A stretch of 64,000 nucleotides of DNA. Source: Empedobacter sp036647415 (lineage in GTDB: Bacteria > Bacteroidota > Bacteroidia > Flavobacteriales > Weeksellaceae). Below, one piece after another: positions 18,724 through 27,901 of this stretch (position 1 is its first letter; each line of letters starts with the position of its first letter). The stretch covers positions 1 through 64,000 of the forward strand of contig NZ_JAVXKG010000011.1 in assembly GCF_036647415.1 (NCBI RefSeq). The letters are read 5' to 3'. The notes under the pieces are model-generated. The model did not search any database and had not been told where the DNA came from. It saw only the letters and a list, made by a program, of their open reading frames with translations. A program made the translations under genes and the position numbers.

Positions 18724-19677
18724 ATGTTAACAAGATATTTCAACTTCATCCTATTTCTATTTTTCTCAACATTTGGTTGGGCAAAATCTAATAATGACTC
18801 AATTCTACCATTATACTTTATAGATACCGAGCTAGATTGTGACGCTTGTGGATGCGCTGCAACTTCGGCATCAAACGGAATCGAAAATTTGATAGCATCT
18901 AACTTTATTGGTGTTCGTTATTTTCATCAATTCTACAAAGCCAAAGAAAATACTTTTTCCAATCAACTTTCTCAAAAACAAAGTTTCAATACCATTCAAT
19001 TATGGACAAGAATTCCTATTCATAAAAAGATTGATATCAGCGTAAGTTTACCTTATCATTTTCATGAGAATAATGGTCTAAATAGAACATCAATTTCGGG
19101 AATTGGAGATTTAAACGTGATGGGAATTGTTAAAATTATTCAACCAAAAGAAATAGAACAATCTATCAAACAATCCTTATCAACAGCTATTGGAGTTAAA
19201 ATTCCTATAGCTAAATTTAATCAACAAAACACAGAAACAACTAACCCAAGTTTTCAATTAGGAACCGGAAGTTGGGACACCCAATTTGCATTAAATTATC
19301 AATTAATTTATTCTAATTCTTCGGTTCAATTTGTGACAGATTATAATTTGAAAGGAGAAAATAAAAAGCAATATAAATTTGGAAATCAATGGAATCAATT
19401 GATTCAAATTCAGCATTTATTTGTTTATAAAAACATTGAATTATTAGGCAAAATTGGTTTCCAGAATGAACTTTATTATGCTAATCAACAATTTAATGAA
19501 AAAATTCCAAAATCAAAAGGTGATGCTAAATTTATAAAATTAGGAATTGAGGGTAAAAGTAATCGTTTTAATTATGGAATTGAATATTATCAACCTATAA
19601 AATCAAATTTAAACTCCGAAGAAGTAGAAATTAAGAATCGATTTGGTGTCTTTTTAAACTACAATTTATTTAAATAA
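18724..19677 (+). CDS. Outer-membrane barrel protein of the MbnP/MbnH operon
   Basis: 317 aa, signal peptide to about residue 21. The mature N-terminus has a Cys cluster (LDCDACGCAATSAS), then a barrel with repeated antiparallel strands and a C-terminal aromatic finish (FLNYNLFK). It starts 5 bases after the MbnH stop, so it is translated from the same message. It resembles 'transporter' proteins often found behind MbnP/MbnH in Bacteroidota. The Cys cluster may bind copper; passage of copper or chelate through the barrel is inference. Confidence 0.75.
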   Translation: MLTRYFNFILFLFFSTFGWAKSNNDSILPLYFIDTELDCDACGCAATSASNGIENLIASNFIGVRYFHQFYKAKENTFSNQLSQKQSFNTIQLWTRIPIHKKIDISVSLPYHFHENNGLNRTSISGIGDLNVMGIVKIIQPKEIEQSIKQSLSTAIGVKIPIAKFNQQNTETTNPSFQLGTGSWDTQFALNYQLIYSNSSVQFVTDYNLKGENKKQYKFGNQWNQLIQIQHLFVYKNIELLGKIGFQNELYYANQQFNEKIPKSKGDAKFIKLGIEGKSNRFNYGIEYYQPIKSNLNSEEVEIKNRFGVFLNYNLFK

Positions 19678-19913
19678 TTAGGCTTAATAAAATATATACT
19701 CTTTTTTTGTATGTGTTGTACTATCTGTAAAGTGAGTTTGATTTTTACTTTTATGGGTAAATTTTTAGTTCTGATTTTTGATTGGAAAATCTAATATATT
19801 AAAAAAGAAATGACTTGACCAAATGATAAAAATAATTGATCTGAAAAAATGTTAAGTCAGATTGTGTTTAGTGGGTGAAGATGAATTAAAAAACTCAAAC
19901 TTTCAATAACAAA

Positions 19914-19990
19914 AAATGGCACTCTTTGTCTTCCAAAGGTGCCATTTGTCGTTGGGGGCTGAAAGGTACTTCTGTCGAACATTTGATGTC
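19914..19990 (+). repeat. Hairpin plus dispersed module, copy 4
   Basis: Hairpin AAATGGC...GCCATTT (19914-19947), which may also terminate the copper operon, then GGGGGCTGAAAGG...GTCGAACATTTGATGTC (19954-19990). Confidence 0.6.
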
Positions 19991-20998
19991 GTTTTTGACA
20001 TTTTTGCACAAGTTCCAATTCAAAAGGTTTTAAAATTAATCTACATTTTTAAATTTGGAAATTAGCTCTTTTTAGTTTCTTAAGTCAATAATAATATTTA
20101 AGTTAGGTATTATTTAAAAATATTCAACTACAAAAATAGATGGTTAAAGTATCTGTATTTTTAGTGTAAAAAATTGTTTTTTTTTAAAGATGAGTGCGTA
20201 AATTTAAATGATTTCGTTCGGTATGATTCGTGGAACGAAATCTGGTTGAATGAAGCTCTGAAGGAATAACTAATAGATAGGTATTGAGTTTATCAGTGTA
20301 AGTTTTCGTTGGATTACTTTTGATAATAGATATAAGTAGTTTTTTGAAAAGTTCTATTGTTCTATAACCAAAATGAAAGACATGAATTTGTCTAGTTCGA
20401 AGTGAGAATGTGTAGGTAATCCAAAGTGGTTTTAATCTTTTTTTTACGAAAGGTTTTGAGCTCATCTACTTGAAATTCTTTGTCTTCTTCTTTGAATTTA
20501 GATGGTGTTATTTTTGAAGTAATTTGTAGAAACTGTTTGAGTAAAGTAATCGTTGAAATTTGTAAATATCGAGCTGTAATTCTTACTCCTAAACCTTCTT
20601 TAGTTAAGTGAATAATAGTTGAATTGATTGTTGAAAGATAGGCGTTGTATGTATAAATTTCTACAGTGGTTTGGTTACAAGATTTACATTTATAACGTTG
20701 TTTGCCATTCTTAGTTCTACCATATTTGATTAATTTAGTAGAACAATTGGAACATATTTTTGTTTGATTTTCAATAGTAAAGGTTGGTTTTGCCATATAT
20801 TGTAGGATGTAATTTATGCGAAAAGTTGCTACCAACACATTTGATACACAAGGTTTTCAGATCAATTGATTTTAGTTATTTTAAAGGCATAAAAATACCC
20901 GATAATGGATTAATGTCCGTTATCGGGCTTGATTATTTTATTATTAAATTACTTGTAGTCAAATTATTACTGAATAATTGCACATCTGAAACACTACC
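19965..20998 (-). mobile_element. IS1-type element copy B, longest copy (about 1034 bp)
   Basis: Left end GGTACTTCTGTCGAAC; right end inward GGTAGTGTTTCAGATGTG. It contains a nearly complete but broken transposase. No target duplication is visible. Copies A and C are shortened relatives. Confidence 0.7.
20184..20796 (-). pseudogene. IS1-family transposase, frameshifted
   Basis: The first part (20392-20796) holds the InsA zinc finger (CSNCSTKLIKYG ... CKSC), HTH and the first catalytic region (FQVDELKTFRKKK). The frame changes at a run of eight A near 20440; the second part (20184-20465) carries InsB motifs (HFGYRTIELFKKLL, TYTDKLNTYL, NHTERNHLNLRTHL). A stop then interrupts a tail that reads on in frame (KKTIFYTKNTDTL). 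A homopolymer slip plus a nonsense change makes it inactive, unless the A run slips during expression. Confidence 0.8.
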
Positions 20999-21164
20999 AA
21001 GTATTATTTCCCTCATATTCTCTAAAAAAATATTTTTTAATGAACTTTTTAAGCACATATTGCAAATTTGCGCGATCGGGTTATCTGGATATCTCAATAT
21101 TATTTGTTTGGAGTAGGCAGAATAGAAAGATTAGAAAGAAAAGTTATTTTGTCTTAAAAGAAGT
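20999..21164. other. Short non-coding interval
   Basis: No gene or clear structure was found. It joins the IS end to the duplicated leader of the surface-protein gene. Confidence 0.4.
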
Positions 21165-21273
21165 ATAAATCTGATGAAGCAGTTTATGCATTTTGTCATC
21201 ATTATTTTGAACTTCATCCACATGTTTTTTTTTTGAAATTCAAAATAATTTTCCTTTGCAGGAAAATTAGTAA
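21165..21273 (+). repeat. Duplicated leader of the surface-protein genes, copy 1
   Basis: About 110 bases (ATAAATC-GATGAAGCAGTTTATG ... GCAGGAAAATTA) recur at about 23950-24059 before the 282-aa paralogue. The duplication includes the promoter or leader and the first 150 codons. Confidence 0.75.
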
Positions 21274-23631
21274 ATGAAGAAACATTTTATTATTGTGGTA
21301 ATTTTTTTTTCCGGTACTGCTTTTAGTCAGGTCGGCATTAATACAGAAAATCCGCAAGCAACATTAGACGTTACGGCATCGGCAGGCGACCTTACTAGAG
21401 TAGATGGAATTATAGCTCCTCGAATAACAGGAAATGAACTGTTCTTAAAAAATAACCTTTATGGTAGCAAGCAACAAGGAACATTAATTTATGTTACAGC
21501 ACCAGCAACTGATGTAAATCTTAGTGGAGACACTATAGATATTACAGAAGTTGGATATTATTATTACAATGGTGTTAAATGGGTGAAAATCAATGGACAA
21601 AATTACACCAGCTCAGCCTCTGTAGCGCTCTCAAGTACAAACACATTCGAAAGAGCTGCACTAACTGGAGATGTGACAGCTGCAGCCAATAGTAACCAAA
21701 CAACAATCTCAAATAATGCGATAATCTCTGAAAAAATTTTAGATGGAACTATTTCTACAGTAGATTTAGCAGACCAGGCAGTTACAGCTTTCAAATTAGC
21801 AGATAACTCAGTAAATACTACAAAGATTATCGATGGAGCTGTTACTACAGTAGATTTAGCAGACCAGGCAGTTACGGATTTCAAATTAGCAGACAACTCA
21901 GTAAATACTACAAAGATTGTCGATGGAACTATTGCTACAGTAGATTTAGCAGACAACTCAGTAAACAGTACAAAGATTATCGATGGAACTATTGCTACAG
22001 TAGATTTAGAAGACCAAACAGTTACGGCTATAAAATTAGCAGATAACTCAGTAAACACTACAAAGATTATCGATGGCGAGATTACTACAGCAGATTTAGC
22101 AGACCAGGCAGTTACGGCTATCAAATTAGCAGATAACTCAGTAAACACTACAAAGATTGTAGATGGCGAGATTACTACAGCAGATTTAGCAGACCAAGCA
22201 GTAACGGCTTTAAAATTAGCAGACCATTCAGTAAATACTACAAAGATTGTAGATGGCACCGTTTCTACAGCAGATTTAGCAGACCAAGCAGTATCGGCTT
22301 TAAAATTAGCAGACCAATCGGTAACGGCTATCAAATTAGCAGACAACTCAGTAAATACTACAAAGATTATCGATGGTACCGTTTCTACAGTAGATTTAGC
22401 AGACCACTCAGTAAATACTACAAAGATTATTGATGGCACCATTTCTACAGTAGATTTAGCAGACCAAGCAGTATCGGCTTTAAAATTAGCAGACAACTCA
22501 GTAAATACTACAAAGATTATCGATGGCGAGATTACTACAGCAGATTTAGCAGACCAAGCAGTATCGGCTTTAAAATTAGCAGACCAATCGGTAACGGCTA
22601 TCAAATTAGCAGACAACTCAGTAAATACTACAAAGATTATCGATGGTACCGTTTCTACAGTAGATTTAGCAGACCACTCAGTAAATACTACAAAGATTAT
22701 TGATGGCACCATTTCTACAGTAGATTTAGCAGACCAAGCAGTAACGGCTTTAAAATTAGCAGACCACTCAGTAAATACTACAAAGATTATCGATGGCACC
22801 GTTTCTACAGCAGATTTAGCAGACCAAGCAGTATCGGCTTTAAAATTAGCAGACCAATCGGTAACGGCTATCAAATTAGCAGACAACTCAGTAAATACTA
22901 CAAAGATTATCGATGGTACCGTTTCTACAGTAGATTTAGCAGACCACTCAGTAAATACTACAAAGATTATTGATGGCACCATTTCTACAGTAGATTTAGC
23001 AGACCAAGCAGTAACGGCTTTAAAATTAGCAGACCACTCAGTAAATACTACAAAGATTGTAGATGGCACCGTTTCTACAGTAGATTTAGCAGACAAAGCA
23101 GTGACTCCTTCAAAAATTCAAAAAGGGGCAGACGGATCTATATTAATATCTAACAGTACGGGAGTAAGTTGGGAACAACCAAAGTCAACGGTTACCTATG
23201 CATACGCACCAAATACTGATGCGTTATCATCACAAGACATGTTAATAGAAAGAACTAATGGAACAAAAAAGCCTTTATTAAGCATAACACTACCTAGATT
23301 TTCAAAACGTACTATTCTTCAGATAAGTACTACAATATCTTATAATTTAAGTAATAATAATAGAAATTCCTGGGTAGGAACAGCATTAAGAGTAGGTAGT
23401 TTAAATTTAACTGAAAATATAGTTCCAATTGAAGGAGCTCAGAATAGGGGGTTACTTTACACTAATAATTTGAACGCATCGTTTATAGCAGAACCTGACA
23501 CAGATTACACTATTTTAATAGAGGGTGTTGGTGGTTACCAAAGCGGCGGGGATGCAGAGAATTTCGTAACTGTTACTTTTGGAAGTAAAAATTCTGATCG
23601 TGTTCATATCACAGCCATTACAATGGAGTAA
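21274..23631 (+). CDS. Surface protein with long array of 10-residue modules
   Basis: 785 aa. Signal peptide 1-18 (TAFSQ), a flavobacterial head region (VGINTENPQATLDVTAS, GYYYYNGVKWVKI), then about residues 155-610 made of three alternating 10-residue modules: DQAVTALKLA, DNSVNTTKII and DGTVSTVDLA. The tail (about 615-785) is a distinct beta-rich domain (LLSITLPRFSKRTILQIST). Regular decapeptides of this kind suggest an extended fibre or solenoid stalk holding the C-terminal domain away from the cell. No T9SS sorting signal was recognised. Ligand unknown. Confidence 0.8.
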   Translation: MKKHFIIVVIFFSGTAFSQVGINTENPQATLDVTASAGDLTRVDGIIAPRITGNELFLKNNLYGSKQQGTLIYVTAPATDVNLSGDTIDITEVGYYYYNGVKWVKINGQNYTSSASVALSSTNTFERAALTGDVTAAANSNQTTISNNAIISEKILDGTISTVDLADQAVTAFKLADNSVNTTKIIDGAVTTVDLADQAVTDFKLADNSVNTTKIVDGTIATVDLADNSVNSTKIIDGTIATVDLEDQTVTAIKLADNSVNTTKIIDGEITTADLADQAVTAIKLADNSVNTTKIVDGEITTADLADQAVTALKLADHSVNTTKIVDGTVSTADLADQAVSALKLADQSVTAIKLADNSVNTTKIIDGTVSTVDLADHSVNTTKIIDGTISTVDLADQAVSALKLADNSVNTTKIIDGEITTADLADQAVSALKLADQSVTAIKLADNSVNTTKIIDGTVSTVDLADHSVNTTKIIDGTISTVDLADQAVTALKLADHSVNTTKIIDGTVSTADLADQAVSALKLADQSVTAIKLADNSVNTTKIIDGTVSTVDLADHSVNTTKIIDGTISTVDLADQAVTALKLADHSVNTTKIVDGTVSTVDLADKAVTPSKIQKGADGSILISNSTGVSWEQPKSTVTYAYAPNTDALSSQDMLIERTNGTKKPLLSITLPRFSKRTILQISTTISYNLSNNNRNSWVGTALRVGSLNLTENIVPIEGAQNRGLLYTNNLNASFIAEPDTDYTILIEGVGGYQSGGDAENFVTVTFGSKNSDRVHITAITME
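21736..23100 (+). repeat. Array of 30-bp modules inside the surface-protein gene
   Basis: Near-identical 30-bp units in blocks of two, three or four (60, 90 or 120 bp), for example GTAAATACTACAAAGATTAT repeated more than a dozen times. Larger blocks (21 modules or less) are themselves duplicated, so copy number probably changes by recombination. The array also creates a false long reading frame on the other strand. Confidence 0.9.
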
Positions 23632-23659
23632 CATGAAAACTTCATATATAATTCAAAAA

Positions 23660-23688
23660 AAAGGGTTAATTATGTAAATTAACCCTTT
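23660..23688 (+). terminator. Terminator of the 785-aa surface-protein gene
   Basis: AAAGGGTTAATT, 5-base loop, AATTAACCCTTT, placed 29 bases past the stop. Confidence 0.85.
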
Positions 23689-23730
23689 ATATATCTTCAA
23701 GATAACTCTACTTTAACATTAGTAAACTAA

Positions 23731-23916
23731 TTGTTATTTTTAGAATGGTTTTCTGTAGAAGCCTCCACAGAGGTGGCTCCGAATCCTAATCGACTAAAGT
23801 CTAACGACAGTATACAAGTTTCTTTTGTCTCCAAAAGCATAATAAGAGTAAAAACTGGTAATTACCAAAGCGATACGGAGAATAGATCTTTTCACTTTAG
23901 TACTAATGGACAATAA
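23731..23916 (+). pseudogene. Possible decayed surface-protein tail, 61 codons
   Basis: The end of this frame (KTGNYQSDTENRSFHFSTNGQ with gaps) loosely resembles the tail of the upstream 785-aa protein (GVGGYQSGGDAENFVTVTFG). It lies between two duplicated genes, so a remnant of a third copy is plausible. No start signal is convincing. Confidence 0.25.
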
Positions 23917-24059
23917 AAAGATCACTAAATCAAAAACTCCCATAAACAGCATATAAATCCGATGAAGCAGTTTATGTATTTCGTCATCATGATTTTGAAC
24001 TTCATCCACATGTTTTTTTTTAGAATCAAAATAATGTTATTATTGCAGGAAAATTAAAA

Positions 24060-24908
24060 ATGAAGAAACATTTTATTATTGTGGTAGTTTCTTTTTCCAG
24101 TACTGCTTTTAGTCATTTCGGCATTAATACAGAAAATCCGCAAGCAACATTAGACATTACCGCATCGGCAGGCGATCTTACTAATGTAGATGGAATTATA
24201 GATCCTCAAATAACAGGAAATGAACTGTTCTTAAAAAACAATCTTTATGATAGCAAGCAACAAGGAACATTAATTTATGTCACAGCGCCGGTAACTGGTA
24301 CAAATATTAGTGGTGACACTATAGATATTACAAAAGTTGATTATTATTATCATAATGGTGTTAAATGGGTGAAAATTACTGGACAAAATTACACTGGCTC
24401 AGCCTCTGTAACACTCTCAAGTGCAAATATATTTGAAAGAGGAGCGCTAAATGGAGATGTGACAGCTGTAACCAATAGTAATCAAACAACAATCTCAAAT
24501 AATGCTGTAATTTCTGCTAAAATACTAGATGGAGCTATTTCTACAGTAGATTTAGCAGACCAGGCAGTAACGATTGCAAAGCTACCGGCTGGCGCAACAG
24601 CTACAACCTTTCTTAGGGGAGATGGTACCTGGAAAGAAGGTTGGAGTCTTGCTGTAAATAGTATAGGAGCAGCTGATTTTATTGGAACTACTAACGATAC
24701 TACAGGAGGAGGAAATGTCTTTCAAAGCACTGACGCGAATATTATAACATCTGCTTATATGACAGGAAGCACTACAATGAAGGTTGTGAATCACGATATT
24801 CTTGAAGCGGGTACTTATACTTATAGAGTAGACGTTTTTGTTGGCGGCGGTAATACATTTGGAGCACAGGGTATTTTAAAAAAAAGATTCTTCTTATATA
24901 GTTACTAG
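24060..24908 (+). CDS. Paralogue of the surface protein, short form, 282 aa
   Basis: The first about 165 residues closely match the 785-aa protein (MKKHFIIVVVSFSSTAFS, NTENPQATLDITAS), but it has just one repeat block (DGAISTVDLADQAVTIAKLP) and a different tail (GWSLAVNSIGAADFIGTTND). The tail is a TNF-like or C1q-like beta domain by look only. It ends abruptly after a run of A (GILKKRFFLYSY), which may reflect a frameshift near 24880 that removed the last strands. Confidence 0.7.
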   Translation: MKKHFIIVVVSFSSTAFSHFGINTENPQATLDITASAGDLTNVDGIIDPQITGNELFLKNNLYDSKQQGTLIYVTAPVTGTNISGDTIDITKVDYYYHNGVKWVKITGQNYTGSASVTLSSANIFERGALNGDVTAVTNSNQTTISNNAVISAKILDGAISTVDLADQAVTIAKLPAGATATTFLRGDGTWKEGWSLAVNSIGAADFIGTTNDTTGGGNVFQSTDANIITSAYMTGSTTMKVVNHDILEAGTYTYRVDVFVGGGNTFGAQGILKKRFFLYSY

Positions 24909-24940
24909 TTAGTTTGTTAAATAAAAGAATGTATAATAAA

Positions 24941-26668
24941 ATGAAAGTAACTCATCTCTGTTCAAGGACAATATGGACTTTTATATCTTTAATTTGTTTT
25001 TCATTTTCGTGTTTTTCGCAGGTAAAGAATGATAATTTATTTTCAAAAACAGATTCCTTATTAAGATTAGACCAATGCAAGGAAGTAATAAAAATTCTAC
25101 CTCCAATAAAATTTAAAAACAACATCAGACTTTATATACAATATTTGCGTGCTCAAGAAATTTGCAATAATAACGAATATGCTCTTACCCTATCTATCAA
25201 GCTTCTTAAAAATGGAAACTTAAAGTCTAATGAAAAAGCTAGGATTCATCTCCTGAATGCCAAATTATATGAAAAAATTAGTGACAAAAAGAACACGATA
25301 ATTAGCCTGAAACAATGCCAAGCTAATATCTCAAAAACTACAGAAGAAGATATTCTCCAACTTTGGAATGTAAGAATGTCATCATACTATAGGGTGATGA
25401 CCAATAAAAAAGATTCGGCTAAATATTATGCAAAAAAGGCTCTTCAATATAAATCCGGTGAAGTTGCATCTGCTTATTTTTTAAATGCTTATTTATCAAC
25501 GGATTTTAATGAAAAAATTTATTATCAGAAAAAATCAATTAGATATCATGATAGTATTAACAACAAATATGTTGCAGCCAGCTTACGGGGATCTCTTGCA
25601 AGGATCTATAAAGATCATAAAATAGTCGATTTGTATGAAAAAAATTTTCATGAAGCCATAAAAATCCTTTCAAGCTCCAAAGAAGATATTAATCGCATTG
25701 ACTTATATAAATGTTTAAAAGAATTCTATTCATATAAAAATAATTATAAAATGGCACTATTATATGCTGATAGTCTATCACTAACCACTAAAAGGATGGA
25801 TAGCATCTACAACATACGTCAGATTGCTATACTGGAAAAAAAATATGACAATAGACAAAATGAAATTAAAATAGCAAATATCAGTGCACTGATAAATGAA
25901 AAGAATAAAACCAATAATATATTAATTGCATTAATAATTCTTTTTATATTGTTTTCTATAATTATTGTCCGACTTCTCGTCATACTTTATACCAAAAAAA
26001 AGTTAATCTCTATTAAAAGTAATCTTTTGAGTAGAAATAATAAACAATTAAGAGATTCACTCAGTTACAATGAAGTTCTTATGAAAGAAAATAACCATAG
26101 AGTGAAGAACAACTTAATGATGCTTGCCGGAATAATGAAAATAGAAACAAGTAAAACGGATAATGAGTTATTGAAAAACAAACTAACAGAAATAGAGAAT
26201 AGAATCCATAGTATTTCTACAATTCATAAATACATCTATCAGGTTAATAATTATAGCAGCATTAACATCCAATCGGTATTACAAGATGTGATACAGAAAA
26301 CCAAGGAAGAATTAATTCCCGTGCATCTAGCACAATATATTTCTCTTCGTGCAGAGTCTGTAGAAATGGAAATATCTAAAGCTATTCCTTTAATACTTAT
26401 CGTAAATGAGCTATTAACCAATAGTATAAAATATGCGCTTCATTCAGAAGATGATCAGATCCTTATAACATTAAGTAAAAACAAAAACAAAATAATATTA
26501 ACAATAAATGATACTGGCAGTGGATATCAACCGATACTCAAAAATAAAGAAACCAAAACCACAGGGCTATATCTTATCGAAATCTTAACCATTCAGCTAA
26601 AAGGGGAATTAAAACATTATAAATTAAACAAAAAATTCTTCTCAACACAATTGGTATTTAATTTATAA
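24941..26668 (+). CDS. Sensor histidine kinase with TPR-like sensor region (HisKA_2 type)
   Basis: 575 aa from ATG 24941 (an in-frame ATG at 24929 is possible). A signal or first membrane segment is followed by a periplasmic helical region (about 35-320) of TPR type, a membrane segment (about 325-350, NNILIALIILFILFSIIIVRLL), a coiled linker, then the phospho-acceptor box KENNHRVKNNLMML and an HATPase with NELLTNSIKYAL and NDTGSGY. Such kinases pair with LytTR response regulators, and one follows 4 bases after the stop. The stimulus is unknown; the surface-protein genes upstream may be targets. Confidence 0.88.
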   Translation: MKVTHLCSRTIWTFISLICFSFSCFSQVKNDNLFSKTDSLLRLDQCKEVIKILPPIKFKNNIRLYIQYLRAQEICNNNEYALTLSIKLLKNGNLKSNEKARIHLLNAKLYEKISDKKNTIISLKQCQANISKTTEEDILQLWNVRMSSYYRVMTNKKDSAKYYAKKALQYKSGEVASAYFLNAYLSTDFNEKIYYQKKSIRYHDSINNKYVAASLRGSLARIYKDHKIVDLYEKNFHEAIKILSSSKEDINRIDLYKCLKEFYSYKNNYKMALLYADSLSLTTKRMDSIYNIRQIAILEKKYDNRQNEIKIANISALINEKNKTNNILIALIILFILFSIIIVRLLVILYTKKKLISIKSNLLSRNNKQLRDSLSYNEVLMKENNHRVKNNLMMLAGIMKIETSKTDNELLKNKLTEIENRIHSISTIHKYIYQVNNYSSINIQSVLQDVIQKTKEELIPVHLAQYISLRAESVEMEISKAIPLILIVNELLTNSIKYALHSEDDQILITLSKNKNKIILTINDTGSGYQPILKNKETKTTGLYLIEILTIQLKGELKHYKLNKKFFSTQLVFNL

Positions 26669-26704
26669 TTCAATGAAAAAAAAATATTAATTATTGAAGA
26701 TGAA

Positions 26705-27355
26705 ATGATTATAGCGGCATCTGTATCAATATCTCTGGAAGAATTAGGATATGAAGTTACTGGAATCGTAAGCGAAATATCCGAAATTAAAAATCTTAAA
26801 AAATATAATCAGAAAATTAGTCTGGCTTTATTAGATATCAATTTAGGAGCTGGTAATATTAATGGTATTGAAGTTTCAAAACATCTTAAAGCCTTAAATA
26901 TTCCTTTTGTCTATCTCACCTCATACGGAGATAAGGATACTCTTAATAAAGCACTAGAGACAAAACCTTTAGGCTATATTATGAAGCCTGTCACCAAAAT
27001 AACGCTTTATTCTCAATTGGAGCTGGCTTTTAGTATAATAAATCAATCTTCGGTAACCATTGAAGATTCTGGAAAAATTCATTTTATAAATCTTAATAAT
27101 ATACTTTATATTCAGGCTGAAGGTAACTATTCTACAATTTACAAATCAAACAGGAAAATTGTATTAAGAAAAAGTTTAAAAAAACTGAGCATTCATTTCC
27201 CTGAGTTTTTTATTCAAATTCATAAATCATACTTACTGAATAGCAATCATGTAGAGTCTATTAACGAAACTAATATTGTTTTAAAAGGCAAAACCATATT
27301 ACCACTCAGCAGACATTATAAACAAAAGGTTTTAAGTTTTATTTCAATAAAATGA
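26705..27355 (+). CDS. LytTR response regulator, start disturbed by a poly-A tract
   Basis: Receiver domain (LALLDINLGAGN, phospho-Asp in LLDIN; FVYLTSYGD; YIMKPV with the conserved Lys) and LytTR DNA-binding domain (INLNNILYIQAEGNYSTIY ... FFIQIHKSYLLN). ATG 26705 gives 216 aa but misses strand beta-1 and the acidic pocket. The natural start seems to be ATG 26673: one extra A in the run of nine A behind it would give MKKKILIIEDEMIIA in frame. As written, the frame from 26673 stops after five codons. So the gene is either slipped, phase-variable or affected by a sequencing error. Confidence 0.85.
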   Translation: MIIAASVSISLEELGYEVTGIVSEISEIKNLKKYNQKISLALLDINLGAGNINGIEVSKHLKALNIPFVYLTSYGDKDTLNKALETKPLGYIMKPVTKITLYSQLELAFSIINQSSVTIEDSGKIHFINLNNILYIQAEGNYSTIYKSNRKIVLRKSLKKLSIHFPEFFIQIHKSYLLNSNHVESINETNIVLKGKTILPLSRHYKQKVLSFISIK

Positions 27356-27901
27356 AAGTAGGAAGAAGCTGATATTTGATAACTAAGGAATTGAGAGGAC
27401 TTCGATGGTTACCTGAAAGAATGAGGAAAATATTAAGCTAAATCAATGTGAAAAGAAAAAGTATAAATATTATTCGTAGACTTATATCTGTTATCTAAAA
27501 GACATTCGCTTTGCAAGCGTTATTACTTTCCCTGTGGCACTCAGTAATAAAGATATTGTAGTGAACTAATATTAGTTGTACAACACCAAGTGTTGTTCAG
27601 CTCTACGAAAACGAATTGAGAGGTTGCACAGTAGGTGTTTAAATAAGACGGTTAATCGGATTATTTTCAATTATTATTAAAGGACAGATATTGTGTAAAA
27701 TATATAATTTTTAAAACCAAATTACATTATTTAAATGTAAGTAATAAAAAAGGTAAACGAAACGGTAAAATAAGTAATGTCGAGGAACTATATACTTTTA
27801 GATTTAAAAATATTTTCTTCGGGATTTAAAAAAAAAGCTCTACATGTGTTTCAAAAAGGGAAATAGAAAATGTCTATAAAAGAAAAAAATAAATCAAAAA
27901 A
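27356..27901. other. Non-coding interval before the IS256-type element
   Basis: 546 bases without a convincing gene. Short palindromic bits are present (for example CAACACCAAGTGTTG near 27583). It may be debris of earlier insertions. Confidence 0.35.

Noticed and set aside
20784..21116. A 110-codon plus-strand frame at the right end of IS copy B
   Set aside because: Spans the IS end and terminator-like DNA, no domain, not kept in copy A.
21603..23096. A 497-codon minus-strand reading frame
   Set aside because: It is the mirror of the 30-bp modules; a repeat with a period divisible by three keeps several frames open. No start signal or promoter.
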